A DNA stretch of 64,000 nucleotides from Anomaloglossus baeobatrachus (Eukaryota; Chordata; Amphibia; Anura; Aromobatidae): assembly GCF_048569485.1 (NCBI RefSeq), contig NW_027442240.1, positions 62,001 to 126,000 of the forward strand. The letters are read 5' to 3'. Shown piece by piece: positions 41,522-54,323 of this stretch. The position numbers and the translations under genes are program-made. The notes beneath the pieces are model-generated. The model made no database searches. It saw nothing but the letters and a program-made list of their open reading frames with translations, and was not told the DNA's origin. How positions within the stretch are numbered: the stretch's first letter is position 1; every line of letters starts with the position of its first letter.

Positions 41522-42695
41522 GTGGGGTGTTGGCAGTGTATTTGCGCCTGCGTTCAAAGGTTTGCTGAATGGATAACTGAACGCTGCGCTGGGACAAGGA
41601 CGTGCTTGATGATGGTGTTATTTCTGAGTAGGCAACTGCAGGTGCAGGACCGGAGGAGGCTTGTTCGCAGGCAGCATGGACAGGGGATTGGCTCGCATGC
41701 ACAACCAGCGAAGACGTAGCAGTGACATTAGCAAGCACTGCTCCTCGACTGTGTTGTACTTCCCACAAAGTCGGGTGCTTGGCTGACATGTGCCTGATCA
41801 TGCTGGTGGTGGTCAGGCTGCTAGTTTTGGTACCCCTGCTGATGCTGGCACGGCAGGTGTTGCAAATGGCCTTTTTAGAATCATCTGGATCCAACTTAAA
41901 AAACTGCCAGACTCGGGAAGACCTAACATTTGTACAGGCACCTTGTGTCGTGTTGTTGTTCCGGGGAACGGTTGCCTGACTTCTGCCTGGAGCCACCACC
42001 CTGCTTCTTACTGCCTGTTGGGATGCTACGCCTCCCTCCCCCTGTGCACTGCTGTCCTCGCTCTGCATATCCTCCTGCCAGGTTGGGTCAGTTACTGGAT
42101 CATCCACCACGTCGTCTTCCTCTTCCGCACCCTGCTCCTCCTCCTGACTTCCTGACAATTGTGTCTCATCATCGTCCACCCCTTGTTGAGACACGTTGCC
42201 AACTTCGTGAGAACGTGGCTGCTCAAATATTTGGCCATCTGTACATACGATCTCCTCATGACCCACTTCAACATGAGCTGGCGAGAGGCCAGAATGTGCG
42301 AATGGAAATGTGAACAGCTCTTCCGAGTGTCCAAGTGTGGGATCATTAATGTCCGAGGACGTGTACTCAGCCTTGTGGTAGGAAGGAGGATCAGGTTCTG
42401 AAATGTGCGGTGCAGTATCACGGCTACTGACACTTGACCGTGTGGAAGACAGAGTGTTTGTGGTGGTGCCAATCTGACTGGAAGCATTATCCGCTATCCA
42501 ACTAACAACCTGTTGACACTGGTCTTGGTTCAAGAGCGGTGTACTGCTGCGGTCCCCAAGAATTTGGGACAGGACGTGCGAGCGACTAGATGTGGCCCTT
42601 TGTTGTGGCAAAATTAGAGCTTGCCCACGACCTCGGCCTCTGCCTGCACCACCATCACGTCCACTTCCTTGTTCCTTGCCAACGCCCTTGCGCAT
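41522..42695 (-). pseudogene. hAT-2 transposase, N-terminal part
   Basis: The most likely start is the ATG at 42695 (MRKGVGKEQGSGRDGG), just after the tandem leader array, although the frame stays open upstream to 42851. It encodes a glycine/arginine-rich basic start, an acidic low-complexity region (EEEQGAEEEDDVVDD), and a BED zinc finger (VWQFFKLDPDDSKKAICNTC, then MIRHMSAKHPTLWE). No catalytic core is present because the element is cut at 41519. The frame then runs by chance into the inverted arm. Related in layout, not closely in sequence, to the hAT-1 transposase. Confidence 0.85.
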
Positions 42696-42699
42696 TTTG

Positions 42700-43630
42700 C
42701 AATGCTGTGCTGACGTGTATTCACTAGACTTGGGCGTTATATCAAAGTTTGTGCAAATTGTGCACCTGTACGCTGCCACCGACAGGCACACACGTGCGGT
42801 TTTTAAATGCAAGCACGGACGCACTAAGAACCTAACAGGTTTTAGGAGCAAAAATTAATGACGAGAACTCTGACACTATCAGCCACTGCTGACTGACGTG
42901 TATTATACACTACACTTGTGCGTTATATAATAGTTTGGTAAAAACGCACACAAGTGCACCTGTACGCTGCCACCGACAGGCACACACGTGCGGTTTTTAA
43001 ATGCAAGCACGGACGCACTAAGAACCTAACACAGGTTTTAGGAGCAAAAATTAATGACGAGAACTCTGACACTATCAGCCACTGCTGACTGACGTGTATT
43101 ATACACTACACTTGTGCGTTATATAATAGTTTGGTAAAAACGCACACAAGTGCACCTGTACGCTGCCACCGACAGGCACACACGTGCGGTTTTTAAATGC
43201 AAGCACGGACGCACTAAGAACCTAACACAGGTTTTAGGAGCAAAAATTAATGACGAGAACTCTGACACTATCAGCCACTGCTGACTGACGTGTATTATAC
43301 ACTACACTTGTGCGTTATATAATAGTTTGGTAAAAACGCACACAAGTGCACCTGTACGCTGCCACCGACAGGCACACACGTGCGGTTTTTAAATGCAAGC
43401 ACGGACGCACTAAGAACCTAACACAGGTTTTAGGAGCAAAAATTAATGACGAGAACTCTGACACTATCAGCCACTGCTGACTGACGTGTATTATACACTA
43501 CACTTGTGCGTTATATAATAGTTTGGTAAAAACGCACACAAGTGCACCTGTACGCTGCCACCGACAGGCACACACGTGCGGTTTTTAAATGCAAGCACGG
43601 ACGCACTAAGAACCTAACAGGTTTTAGGAG
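42700..43630 (-). repeat. 196-bp tandem array in the hAT-2 5' leader, about 4.7 units
   Basis: Units recur at 42891, 43087, 43283 and 43479 (GACTGACGTGTATTATACAC). Middle units are nearly identical; the unit next to the gene is divergent. On the minus strand it ends right where the transposase ATG lies, so it forms the promoter or leader of the gene. Confidence 0.93.
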
Positions 43631-43739
43631 CGACAATTGCTGAGAAGTCTGACACTATCAGGACTGTTTTAGACTGTGTACACCAGCCCCAGATATGATG
43701 AAGGCTGGTATACGGTCACCACTAGGAATGGCTATATAC

Positions 43740-43768
43740 CCTGCCTGCCTGCCTGCCTGCCTGCCTGT
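43740..43768. repeat. (CTGC)n microsatellite
   Basis: Six to seven CTGC copies within the hAT-2 5' region; shorter versions occur nearby (about 43900). Confidence 0.85.
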
Positions 43769-44326
43769 ATACTGCTACAATAGTCCTGACAAGGACTCTT
43801 TTGGTCACTAGCCTGTATTCCAACCTGGCTATACCCTGCCTGTATACAGCAACAATAGTCCTGAGAAGGACTCTGCTACTGTACTCCGACCTGGCTATAC
43901 CCTGCCTGCCTGTATACAACTAGAATAGTCCTGAGAAGGACTTTTGGTCACACTGTTTGCAGCCCTGCTACGGAAATAGCTATAAAGGGCCGCAAACCTT
44001 TCCCTGAAGCAGCGACCCTCTCCCTGCACTGACTGTCTGGATAGCTGTGAGCAGAGCACAGCGCGCCCGCCGGTATAAAGGCTCGGTCACGCTGTGCAGG
44101 CCGGCCAATCACTGCAATTCCACAACTAACAGGGCTGTGGCATTGCAGTGGTCTGCCAGCCAATCCCTGCATGAGGGCTGGCTCTCAAAAGAGCGCCAAC
44201 ATGCAGGGATGAAGACCACGAGTACAGCACGAGTATCGCGAGATTACTCGGTCCCCGTCGAGTAGACCGAGTACAGTGATACTCGTGCGAGTACCGAGTA
44301 GTAACAAGCATGCTCGCTCATCACTA

Positions 44327-45465
44327 TTTATTAGTAAAATGGCTTACACTCCCCTTTTTTCCACTTTTTTCTTCACTACTTTTATAAAGAAATTTTTCCT
44401 TTCTTTATTCTTAATGCAATTTTATATAGCAACACCACCATTTTTTGCCACGAACATAATTTTTCTTGTCCGTCATCCCGTTCACCCTTACAGGGTTGTG
44501 GACAGATGCACTTGTCACTACACTTCTAAGACTCAATACAGGGTCTGGAGCTCAATGCTCCCTTTTTGTTTTTTTTTTCTTCTTTTTTTTCTTTTTTTCA
44601 TTTTGTCCTTCTTCTTCTTCTTTTTCTGATTTTTGTCTCAAAAAGCTGATGAAATTTGAAACACTATACCCCAGTGATTTTATAAATGTTTCTCAATATA
44701 TCACTTGAGAACTTTTATGGCCGGTATTGTAACAGTTGACCATCCCGGCAGTATTTGAAATACAGCAGTCAGTCCTCTGACGTAGCTCCATATGTGTATA
44801 TATAGAGGTTCTTCCTCCTTTGATTGCATACTGTTCTTTTTTTGCCCTGATGAAGGAGACAGTGATCTCTGAAACACATTGACCGGAAAAAAGAATAAAG
44901 AGATGAAATAATTAACATCAGTTTCCTTTGGTGACAGCGCGGCACGCACCCGATTTTCCTCCTATACGTTATTGCTCTTCTACTAGGGGCTGCGGCTGTC
45001 GCCATTTGTAACGTGCATTTAGGGGTTGTGACTGGCACAACCTTAATAGGTGAGTGCAACTACTATTAATTATTTGTTACCTTACCAGGTAAGACCCTAA
45101 TTTGTGCGTCTGCTCCAGAGTTATTTCCCTGATTATTAATATCTGACAGGCAGTGATTGATCCTGCATTCTCACCTTCCTCTCTGTTGCACATTCTTATT
45201 GTTCCTATATGCTCTCTATTTCCATCAGACTTTTTTTGTCCTTCGGTGGGGCTCTAACATATGTGCACCATTTATTATTTATTTTTATGGATTCCTTTCT
45301 TTTTTCATGCTAGCGTTCATTATGCAGTAGTCATTCATGATATATCTTATATTTGTGAATCCATTAGGGCTCTATATGTCTGGTGCATCACATTGGGTCT
45401 TTTCAGTGCACAATAGGCACCTTTTTCTGTTATGCTCTGCTGCCACCTTATGGACATCCTATCAG
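44327..45465 (+). mobile_element. Penelope-like terminal sequence with a hammerhead core
   Basis: AT- and T-rich sequence followed by CCCTGATGAAGGAGACAGTG, ATCTCTGAAAC (44845-44875) and an AATAAAG signal at about 44894. This follows the PLE terminal-repeat pattern, here with an intact CTGATGA box. No RT or endonuclease frame is in this stretch. Confidence 0.55.
44845..44880 (+). ncRNA. Hammerhead ribozyme-like core
   Basis: CTGATGA (44847-44853), a short stem (GGAGA with TCTCT) and GAAAC (44871-44875) are in the canonical order and spacing. Stems I and III were not verified, so activity is not claimed. Confidence 0.55.
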
Positions 45466-45668
45466 TGATGCCAGAAAAAAATGGACATGTCTCCGTGCAG
45501 CAATCACGGACACGCGGGTACGCCGCACGGAGACACGTGCAGTGAAAAATCACTGATGTGTGAGCAGACCCATTCATTATAATGGATCTGCGTATCTCAG
45601 TGATTCTGTTATGTTTAAAAAAAAGCACAAACGTACCAGAATCACTGACGTGTGAAACAGGCCTTATA
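45466..45668. mobile_element. MITE-like inverted-repeat sequence
   Basis: Contains GTCTCCGTGC...GCACGGAGAC as a palindrome and repeats of CAGTGATT/AATCACTG. Non-coding; looks like a fragment of a small inverted-repeat element of unknown family. Confidence 0.4.
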
Positions 45669-46043
45669 GTGTTTTGATTTATGTATGTATTATACAACTT
45701 CTGTGGATCTTGTATGAGTGACTTTTCTTCATTTTATTGGATTGTTTTAAAATATTGAAATAAAGTCACGCTTCCTATGCATCCTTTTGTATTCTGATTG
45801 GCTACTATAATACAGTTTTTAGGCACTGAGATCGATACCAGAGGCATGGTCTTCCGCTTACCAGAGGATAAGCTCAAAAGGCTAAGGGACATAATAGAAG
45901 GGTTTAGTGCTGTTAAGAAGGTGGCATTAAGATAAATGAAATATATCTTCTCGGTCTTCTCGTTTTCTTGCTGAGTTGTGCCAATGGACAGAGTTTTTTC
46001 TAGACATTTGCTATTGGAAACTCAGGGAACCAAAGCTCCTGGA
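45669..46043. other. Unassigned sequence and hAT-1 target flank
   Basis: No features recognised. The last 8 bases (CTCCTGGA, 46036-46043) would be the target duplication of the adjoining hAT-1 end; no second copy was found in the window. Confidence 0.45.
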
Positions 46044-47977
46044 TAGAGTTGAGCGCGGTTCGTGGTTCGTGGTTCTCCAGTTCTAGGCTCGAGTGATTTT
46101 GGGGCATGTTCTAGATCGAACTAGAACTCGAGCTTTTTGCAAAAGCTCGATAGTTCTAGAAACGTTCGAGAACGGTTCTAGCAGCCAAAAAACAGCTAAA
46201 TCATAGCTTGGTTTCTGCTGTAATAGTGTAAGTCACTCTGTGAATCAAACTATTATCACATTTCAGTGTATAGTGTGCGTGAACAGCGCCTTCAGATCAC
46301 TGCTGTTTCTATAATGGCGATCGCCATTTTTTTTTTTTTTTTCTTGTCTTCCTTCCCTAAGTGCGCGCGTCTTGTGGGGCGGGCCAGCATGTCAGCCAAT
46401 CACAGACACACACACAGCTAAGTTGACTTTGAGCCAGAGAAGCAACGGCATGTGTGATAGGATCTGCATGTCACATGTCCCTGCATTATAAAACCGGACA
46501 TTTTCTTCACGGACGCCATTATCTGCCTTCTGCGTCTTTGGTGTCAGACATCACTGTCGCAGCTCCGTCCTCCTGAGTCCTATAGCCGATACAGCTGTAT
46601 GCGCTGCATACACAGCGTTAGACAGCATAGGGAGAGCACTTTATAGCAGTCCTTTTAAGGACTCAAACCGGCAGGGTCAGAGAGCCATACGTGACAGGTC
46701 CTGCAAACAGCAACAGCATCTGTGTAGCCAAGGTCAGGGATTTCCTCCCTGCATTTCACCATTAGGAGGGAATAGAAAGGCAGGCTTCCATTCCTCTACC
46801 CAGAGCACCACAATCCTGCCACTGTACCCTCCTGTCCTCTGCACACTCCAACTCATTATAACTAAGCCATTATACTAGCAAACACTCAGTGTACCTAGTG
46901 GCATCCTATCTGTGGCTATTGGACTTTGCTATAGTCCCACTAGTGCAAAGACATTTGCAGAGCACGTCTGCCTGCATTGCACACTCCAACTTTTTTAAAC
47001 TAAGCAATTTTACTAGCAAACACTCAGTGTACCTAGTGGCATCCTATACGTGGCTATTGGACTTTGCTATAGTCCCACTAGTGCCAAGACATTTGCAGAG
47101 CGCATCTGCCTGCGTTGCACACTCCAACTAATTTTAACTTAGCCATTATACTAGCAAACACTCAGTGTACCTAGTGGCATCCTATACGTGGCTATTGGAC
47201 TTTGCTATAGTCCCACTAGTGCCAAGACATTTGCAGAGCGCATCTGCCTGCGTTGCACACTCCAACTAATTATAAGTAAGCCATTATACTAGCAAACACT
47301 CAGTGTACCTAGTGGCATCCTATCTGTGGCTATTGGACTTTGCTATAGTCCCACTAGTGCAAAGACATTTGCAGAGCACGTCTGCCTGCATTGCACACTC
47401 CAACTTTTTTAAACTAAGCAATTTTACTAGCAAACACTCAGTGTACCTAGTGGCATCCTATACGTGGCTATTGGACTTTGCTATAGTCCCACTAGTGCCA
47501 AGACATTTGCAGAGCGCATCTGCCTGCGTTGCACACTCCAACTAATTATAAGTAAGCCATTATACTAGCAAACACTCAGTGTACCTAGTGGCATCCTATC
47601 TGTGGCTATTGGACTTTGCTATAGTCCCACTAGTGCCAAGACATTTGCAGAGCGCATCTGCCTGCGTTGCACACTCCAACTAATTATAAGTAAGCCATTA
47701 TACTAGCAAACACTCAGTGTACCTAGTGGCATCCTATACGTGGCTATTGGACCTTGCTATAGTCCCACTAGTGCCAAGACATTTGCAGAGCGCATCTGCC
47801 TGCGTTGCACACTCCAACTAATTATAAGTAAGCCATTATACTAGCAAACACTCAGTGTACCTAGTGGCATCCTATACGTGGCTATTGGACCTTGCTATAG
47901 TCCCACTAGTGCCAAGACATTTGCAGAGCGCATCTGCCTGCGTTGCACACTCCAACTAATTATAAGTAAGCCATTAT

Positions 47978-49004
47978 TATAATTATTATTATTATTTATT
48001 ATTATAGCGCCATTTATTCCATGGCGCTTTACAAGTGAAAGGGTATACGTACAACAATAATTAACAGTACATAACAGACTGGTACAGGAGGAGAGAGGAC
48101 CCTGCCCGCGAGGGCTTACAGTCTACAGGTAATGGGTGATGGTACAATAGGTGAGGACAGAGCTGGTTGCGCAGTGGTCTACTGGACTGAGGGCTGTTGT
48201 AGGTTATAGGCTTGTTGGAAGAGGTGGGTCTTGAGGTTCCTCTTGAAGCTTTCCACGGTAGGGGAGAGTCTGATGTGCTGAGGTAGAGCATTCCAAAGTA
48301 TGGGGGATGCACGGGAGAAATCTTGTACGCGATTGTGGGAAGAGAAGATAAGGGAGGAGCAGAGAAGGAGATCTTGTGAGGATCTGAGGTTGCGTGCAGG
48401 TAGGTACCGGGAGACTAGGTCACAGATGTAGGGAGGAGACAGGTTGTGCATGGCTTTGTATGTCATGGTTAGTGTTTTGAACTGGAGTCCTTGGGTGATG
48501 GGAAGCCAGTGAAGGGATTGGCAGAGTGGCGAGGCTGGGGAGTAGCGAGGGGAGAGGTGGATTAAGCGGGCCGCAGAGTTTAGGATAGATTGGAGGGGTG
48601 CAAGAGTGTTGGAAGGGAGGCCAGAGAGCAGGAGGTTGCAGTAGTCGAGGCGGGAGATGATGAGGGCATGCACTAATGTTTTTGCTGATTCTTGGTTAAG
48701 GAAAGCACGGATCCGGGAGATGTTTTTGAGTTGTAATCGGCATGAGGTGAAGAGGGCTTGGATGTGTGGCTTGAAGGATAGAGCAGAGTCGAGGGTCACT
48801 CCAAGGCAACGAGCTTGTGAGACTGGGGAGAGTAAGCAACCATCGAGTTTGATGGAAAGGCTTGTTGGAGGAGATGAGTGAGGAGGAGGAAAGACAATGA
48901 ATTCTGTTTTGTCCATGTTAAGTTTTAGGAATCGCACAGAGAAGAAGGATGAAATAGCAGACAGACATTGTGGGATTCTGGTTAGTAGAGAGGTAATGTC
49001 AGGT
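47978..49004 (-). mobile_element. L2-like LINE 3' fragment, copy 1 (1027 bp)
   Basis: The minus strand encodes 252 codons of the C-terminal RT region (FLKLNMDKTEFIVF, CLGVTLDSALSF, LIISRLDYCNLLLSGLPSNT, LHWLPITQGLQFK, LWNALPQHIRL), an L2/CR1-group signature. A 3' UTR (CTGTAGACTGTAAGCCCTCG) and an (AAT)n tail follow. 5'-truncated. Flanked by CCATTAT on both sides (47971-47977 and 49005-49011). Confidence 0.92.
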
Positions 49005-49425
49005 CCATTATACTAGCAAACACTCAGTGTACCTAGTGGCATCCTATCTGTGGCTATTGGACTTTGCTATAGTCCCACTAGTGCCAAGACATTTGCAGAG
49101 CGCATCTGCCTGCGTTGCACACTCCAACTAATTATAAGTAAGCCATTATACTAGCAAACACTCAGTGTACCTAGTGGCATCCTATACGTGGCTATTGGAC
49201 CTTGCTATAGTCCCACTAGTGCCAAGACATTTGCAGAGCGCATCTGCCTGCGTTGCACACTCCAACTAATTATAAGTAAGCCATTATACTAGCAAACACT
49301 CAGTGTACCTAGTGGCATCCTATACGTGGCTATTGGACCTTGCTATAGTCCCACTAGTGCCAAGACATTTGCAGAGCGCATCTGCCTGCGTTGCACACTC
49401 CAACTAATTATAAGTAAGCCATTAT

Positions 49426-50452
49426 TATTATTATTATTATTATTTATTATTATAGCGCCATTTATTCCATGGCGCTTTACAAGTGAAAGGGTATACGTAC
49501 AACAATCATTAACAGTACATAACAGACTGGTACAGGAGGAGAGAGGACCCTGCCCGCGAGGGCTTACAGTCTACAGGGAATGGGTGATGGTACAATAGGT
49601 GAGGACAGAGCTGGTTGCGCAGTGGTCTACTGGACTGAGGGCTGTTGTAGGTTATAGGCTTGTTGGAAGAGGTGGGTCTTGAGGTTCCTCTTGAAGCTTT
49701 CCACGGTAGGGGAGAGTCTGATGTGCTGAGGTAGAGCATTCCAAAGTATGGGGGATGCACGGGAGAAATCTTGTACGCGATTGTGGGAAGAGGAGATAAG
49801 GGAGGAGCAGAGAAGGAGATCTTGTGAGGATCTGAGGTTGCGTGCAGGTAGGTACCGGGAGACTAGGTCACAGATGTAGGGAGGAGACAGGTTGTGCATG
49901 GCTTTGTATGTCATGGTTAGTGTTTTGAACTGGAGTCGTTGGGTGATGGGAAGCCAGTGAAGGGATTGGCAGAGTGGCGAGGCTGGGGAGTAGCGAGGGG
50001 AGAGGTGGATTAAGCGGGCCGCAGAGTTTAGGATAGATTGGAGGGGTGCAAGAGTGTTGGAAGGGAGGCCAGAGAGCAGGAGGTTGCAGTAGTCGAGGCG
50101 GGAGATGATGAGGGCATGCACTAATGTTTTTGCTGATTCTTGGTTAAGGAAAGCACGGATCCGGGAGATGTTTTTGAGTTGTAATCGGCATGAGGTGAAG
50201 AGGGCTTGGATGTGTGGCTTGAAGGATAGAGCAGAGTCGAGGGTCACTCCAAGGCAACGAGCTTGTGAGACTGGGGAGAGTAAGCAACCATCGAGTTTGA
50301 TGGAAAGGCTTGTTGGAGGAGATGAGTGAGGAGGAGGAAAGACAATGAATTCTGTTTTGTCCATGTTAAGTTTTAGGAATCGCACAGAGAAGAAGGATGA
50401 AATAGCAGACAGACATTGTGGGATTCTGGTTAGTAGAGAGGTAATGTCAGGT
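49426..50452 (-). mobile_element. L2-like LINE 3' fragment, copy 2 (1027 bp)
   Basis: Same length, same 5' truncation point and same CCATTAT junctions as copy 1, with few differences (LPITQRLQFK here, LPITQGLQFK in copy 1). Separated from copy 1 by exactly 421 bp (three 138-bp units plus 7). Confidence 0.92.
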
Positions 50453-53400
50453 CCATTATACTAGCAAACACTCAGTGTACCTAGTGGCATCCTATCTGTG
50501 GCTATTGGACTTTGCTATAGTCCCACTAGTGCCAAGACATTTGCAGAGCGCATCTGCCTGCGTTGCACACTCCAACTAATTATAAGTAAGCCATTATACT
50601 AGCAAACACTCAGTGTACCTAGTGGCATCCTATACGTGGCTATTGGACCTTGCTATAGTCCCACTAGTGCCAAGACATTTGCAGAGCGCATCTGCCTGCG
50701 TTGCACACTCCAACTAATTATAAGTAAGCCATTATACTAGCAAACACTCAGTGTACCTAGTGGCATCCTATACGTGGCTATTGGACTTTGCTATAGTCCC
50801 ACTAGTGCAAAGACATTTGCAGAGCACGTCTGCCTGCATTGCACACTCCAACTTTTTTAAACTAAGCAATTTTACTAGCAAACACTCAGTGTACCTAGTG
50901 GCATCCTATACGTGGCTATTGGACTTTGCTATAGTCCCACTAGTGCCAAGACATTTGCAGAGCGCATCTGCCTGCGTTGCACACTCCAACTAATTTTAAC
51001 TTAACCATTATACTAGAAAACACTCAGTGTACCTAGTGGCATCCTATACGTGGCTATTGGACTTTGCTATAGTCCCACTAGTGCCAAGACATTTGCAGAG
51101 CGCATCTGCCTGCGTTGCACACTCCAACTAATTATAAGTAAGCCATTATACTAGCAAACACTCAGTGTACCTAGTGGCATCCTATACGTGGCTATTGGAC
51201 CTTGCTATAGTCCCACTAGTGCCAAGACATTTGCAGAGCGCATCTGCCTGCGTTGCACACTCCAACTAATTATAAGTAAGCCATTATACTAGCAAACACT
51301 CAGTGTACCTAGTGGCATCCTATACGTGGCTATTGGACTTTGCTATAGTCCCACTAGTGCCAAGACATTTGCAGAGCGCATCTGCCTGCGTTGCACACTC
51401 CAACTAATTATAAGTAAGCCATTATACTAGCAAACACTCAGTGTACCTAGTGGCATCCTATACGTGGCTATTGGACCTTGCTATAGTCCCACTAGTGCCA
51501 AGACATTTGCAGAGCGCATCTGCCTGCGTTGCACACTCCAACTAATTATAAGTAAGCCATTATACTAGCAAACACTCAGTGTACCTAGTGGCATCCTATC
51601 TGTGGCTATTGGACTTTGCTATAGTCCCACTAGTGCCAAGACATTTGCAGAGCGCATCTGCCTGCGTTGCACACTCCAACTAATTACAAGTAAGCCATTA
51701 TACTAGCAAACACTCAGTGTACCTAGTGGCATCCTATACGTGGCTATTGGACTTTGCTATAGTCCCACTAGTGCCAAGACATTTGCAGAGCGCATCTGCC
51801 TGCGTTGCACACTCCAACTAATTATAAGTAAGCCATTATACTAGCAAACACTCAGTGTACCTAGTGGCATCCTATACGTGGCTATTGGACTTTGCTATAG
51901 TCCCACTAGTGCCAAGACATTTGCAGAGCGCATCTGCCTGCGTTGCACACTCCAACTAATTTTAACTTAGCCATTATACTAGCAAACACTCAGTGTACCT
52001 AGTGGCATCCTATACGTGGCTATTGGACTTTGCTATAGTCCCACTAGTGCCAAGACATTTGCAGAGCGCATCTGCCTGCGTTGCACACTCCAACTAATTA
52101 TAAGTAAGCCATTATACTAGCAAACACTCAGTGTACCTAGTGGCATCCTATACGTGGCTATTGGACTTTGCTATAGTCCCACTAGTGCAAAGACATTTGC
52201 AGAGCACGTCTGCCTGCATTGCACACTCCAACTTTTTTAAACTAAGCAATTTTACTAGCAAACACTCAGTGTACCTAGTGGCATCCTATACGTGGCTATT
52301 GGACTTTGCTATAGTCCCACTAGTGCCAAGACATTTGCAGAGCGCATCTGCCTGCGTTGCACACTCCAACTAATTTTAACTTAACCATTATACTAGCAAA
52401 CACTCAGTGTACCTAGTGGCATCCTATACGTGGCTATTGGACTTTGCTATAGTCCCACTAGTGCCAAGACATTTGCAGAGCGCATCTGCCTGCGTTGCAC
52501 ACTCCAACTAATTATAAGTAAGCCATTATACTAGCAAACACTCAGTGTACCTAGTGGCATCCTGTACGTGGCTATTGGACCTTGCTATAGTCCCACTAGT
52601 GCCAAGACATTTGCAGAGCGCATCTGCCTGCGTTGCACACTCCAACTAATTATAAGTAAGCCATTATACTAGCAAACACTCAGTGTACCTAGTGGCATCC
52701 TATACGTGGCTATTGGACTTTGCTATAGTCCCACTAGTGCCAAGACATTTGCAGAGCGCATCTGCCTGCGTTGCACACTCCAACTAATTATAAGTAAGCC
52801 ATTATACTAGCAAACACTCAGTGTACCTAGTGGCATCCTATACGTGGCTATTGGACCTTGCTATAGTCCCACTAGTGCCAAGACATTTGCAGAGCGCATC
52901 TGCCTGCGTTGCACACTCCAACTAATTATAAGTAAGCCATTATACTAGCAAACACTCAGTGTACCTAGTGGCATCCTATCTGTGGCTATTGGACTTTGCT
53001 ATAGTCCCACTAGTGCCAAGACATTTGCAGAGCGCATCTGCCTGCGTTGCACACTCCAACTAATTATAAGTAAGCCATTATACTAGCAAACACTCAGTGT
53101 ACCTAGTGGCATCCTATACGTGGCTATTGGACTTTGCTATAGTCCCACTAGTGCCAAGACATTTGCAGAGCGCATCTGCCTGCGTTGCACACTCCAACTA
53201 ATTATAAGTAAGCCATTATACTAGCAAACACTCAGTGTACCTAGTGGCATCCTATACGTGGCTATTGGACTTTGCTATAGTCCCACTAGTGCCAAGACAT
53301 TTGCAGAGCGCAACTGCCTGCGTTGCACACTCCAACTAATTTTAACTTAGCCATTATACTAGCAAACACTCAGTGTACCTAGTGGCATCCTATACGTGGC

Positions 53401-54323
53401 TATTGGACTTTGCTATAGTCCCACTAGTGCCAAGACATTTGCAGAGCGCATCTGCCTGCGTTGCACACTCCAACTAATTATAAGTAAGCCATTATACTAG
53501 CAAACACTCAGTGTACCTAGTGGCATCCTATACGTGGCTATTGGACTTTGCTATAGTCCCACTAGTGCCAAGACATTTGCAGAGCGCATCTGCCTGCGTT
53601 GCACACTCCAACTAATTTTAACTTAGCCATTATACTAGCAAACACTCAGTGTACCTAGTGGCATCCTATACGTGGCTATTGGACTTTGCTATAGTCCCAC
53701 TAGTGCAAAGACATTTGCAGAGCACGTCTGCCTGCATTGCACACTCCAACTTTTTTAAACTAAGCAATTTTACTAGCAAACACTCAGTGTACCTAGTGGC
53801 ATCCTATACGTGGCTATTGGACTTTGCTATAGTCCCACTAGTGCCAAGACATTTGCAGAGCGCATCTGCCTGCGTTGCACACTCCAACTAATTATAAGTA
53901 AGCCATTATACTAGCAAACACTCAGTGTACCTAGTGGCATCCTATCTGTGGCTATTGGACTTTGCTATAGTCCCACTAGTGCCAAGACATTTGCAGAGCG
54001 CATCTGCCTGCGTTGCACACTCCAACTAATTATAAGTAAGCCATTATACTAGCAAACACTCAGTGTACCTAGTGGCATCCTATACGTGGCTATTGGACCT
54101 TGCTATAGTCCCACTAGTGCCAAGACATTTGCAGAGCGCATCTGCCTGCGTTGCACACTCCAACTAATTATAAGTAAGCCATTATACTAGCAAACACTCA
54201 GTGTACCTAGTGGCATCCTATACGTGGCTATTGGACCTTGCTATAGTCCCACTAGTGCCAAGACATTTGCAGAGCGCATCTGCCTGCGTTGCATACTCCA
54301 ACTAATTATAAGTAAGCCATTAT

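Larger units (their letters stand above)
41519..44326 (-). mobile_element. Second hAT family (hAT-2), 3'-truncated
   Basis: The right edge is a terminal repeat that reads TAGTGATGAGCG from 44326 on the minus strand, close to but distinct from the hAT-1 end TAGAGATGAGCG. Minus-strand order: subterminal region with (CTGC)n-like repeats, 196-bp array, transposase N-terminal half. It stops at 41519, where the palindrome arm begins, so its 3' half and other end are missing. Confidence 0.85.

Noticed and set aside
41030-41719. Long plus-strand frame of 229 residues
   Set aside because: It crosses the join between the LTR-like arm tip and hAT-2 and has no domain; its partner at 3437-3997 is the same antisense sequence.
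48657-48881. Plus-strand 74-residue frame repeated at 50105 and 55003
   Set aside because: Antisense shadow of the LINE reverse transcriptase on the minus strand.
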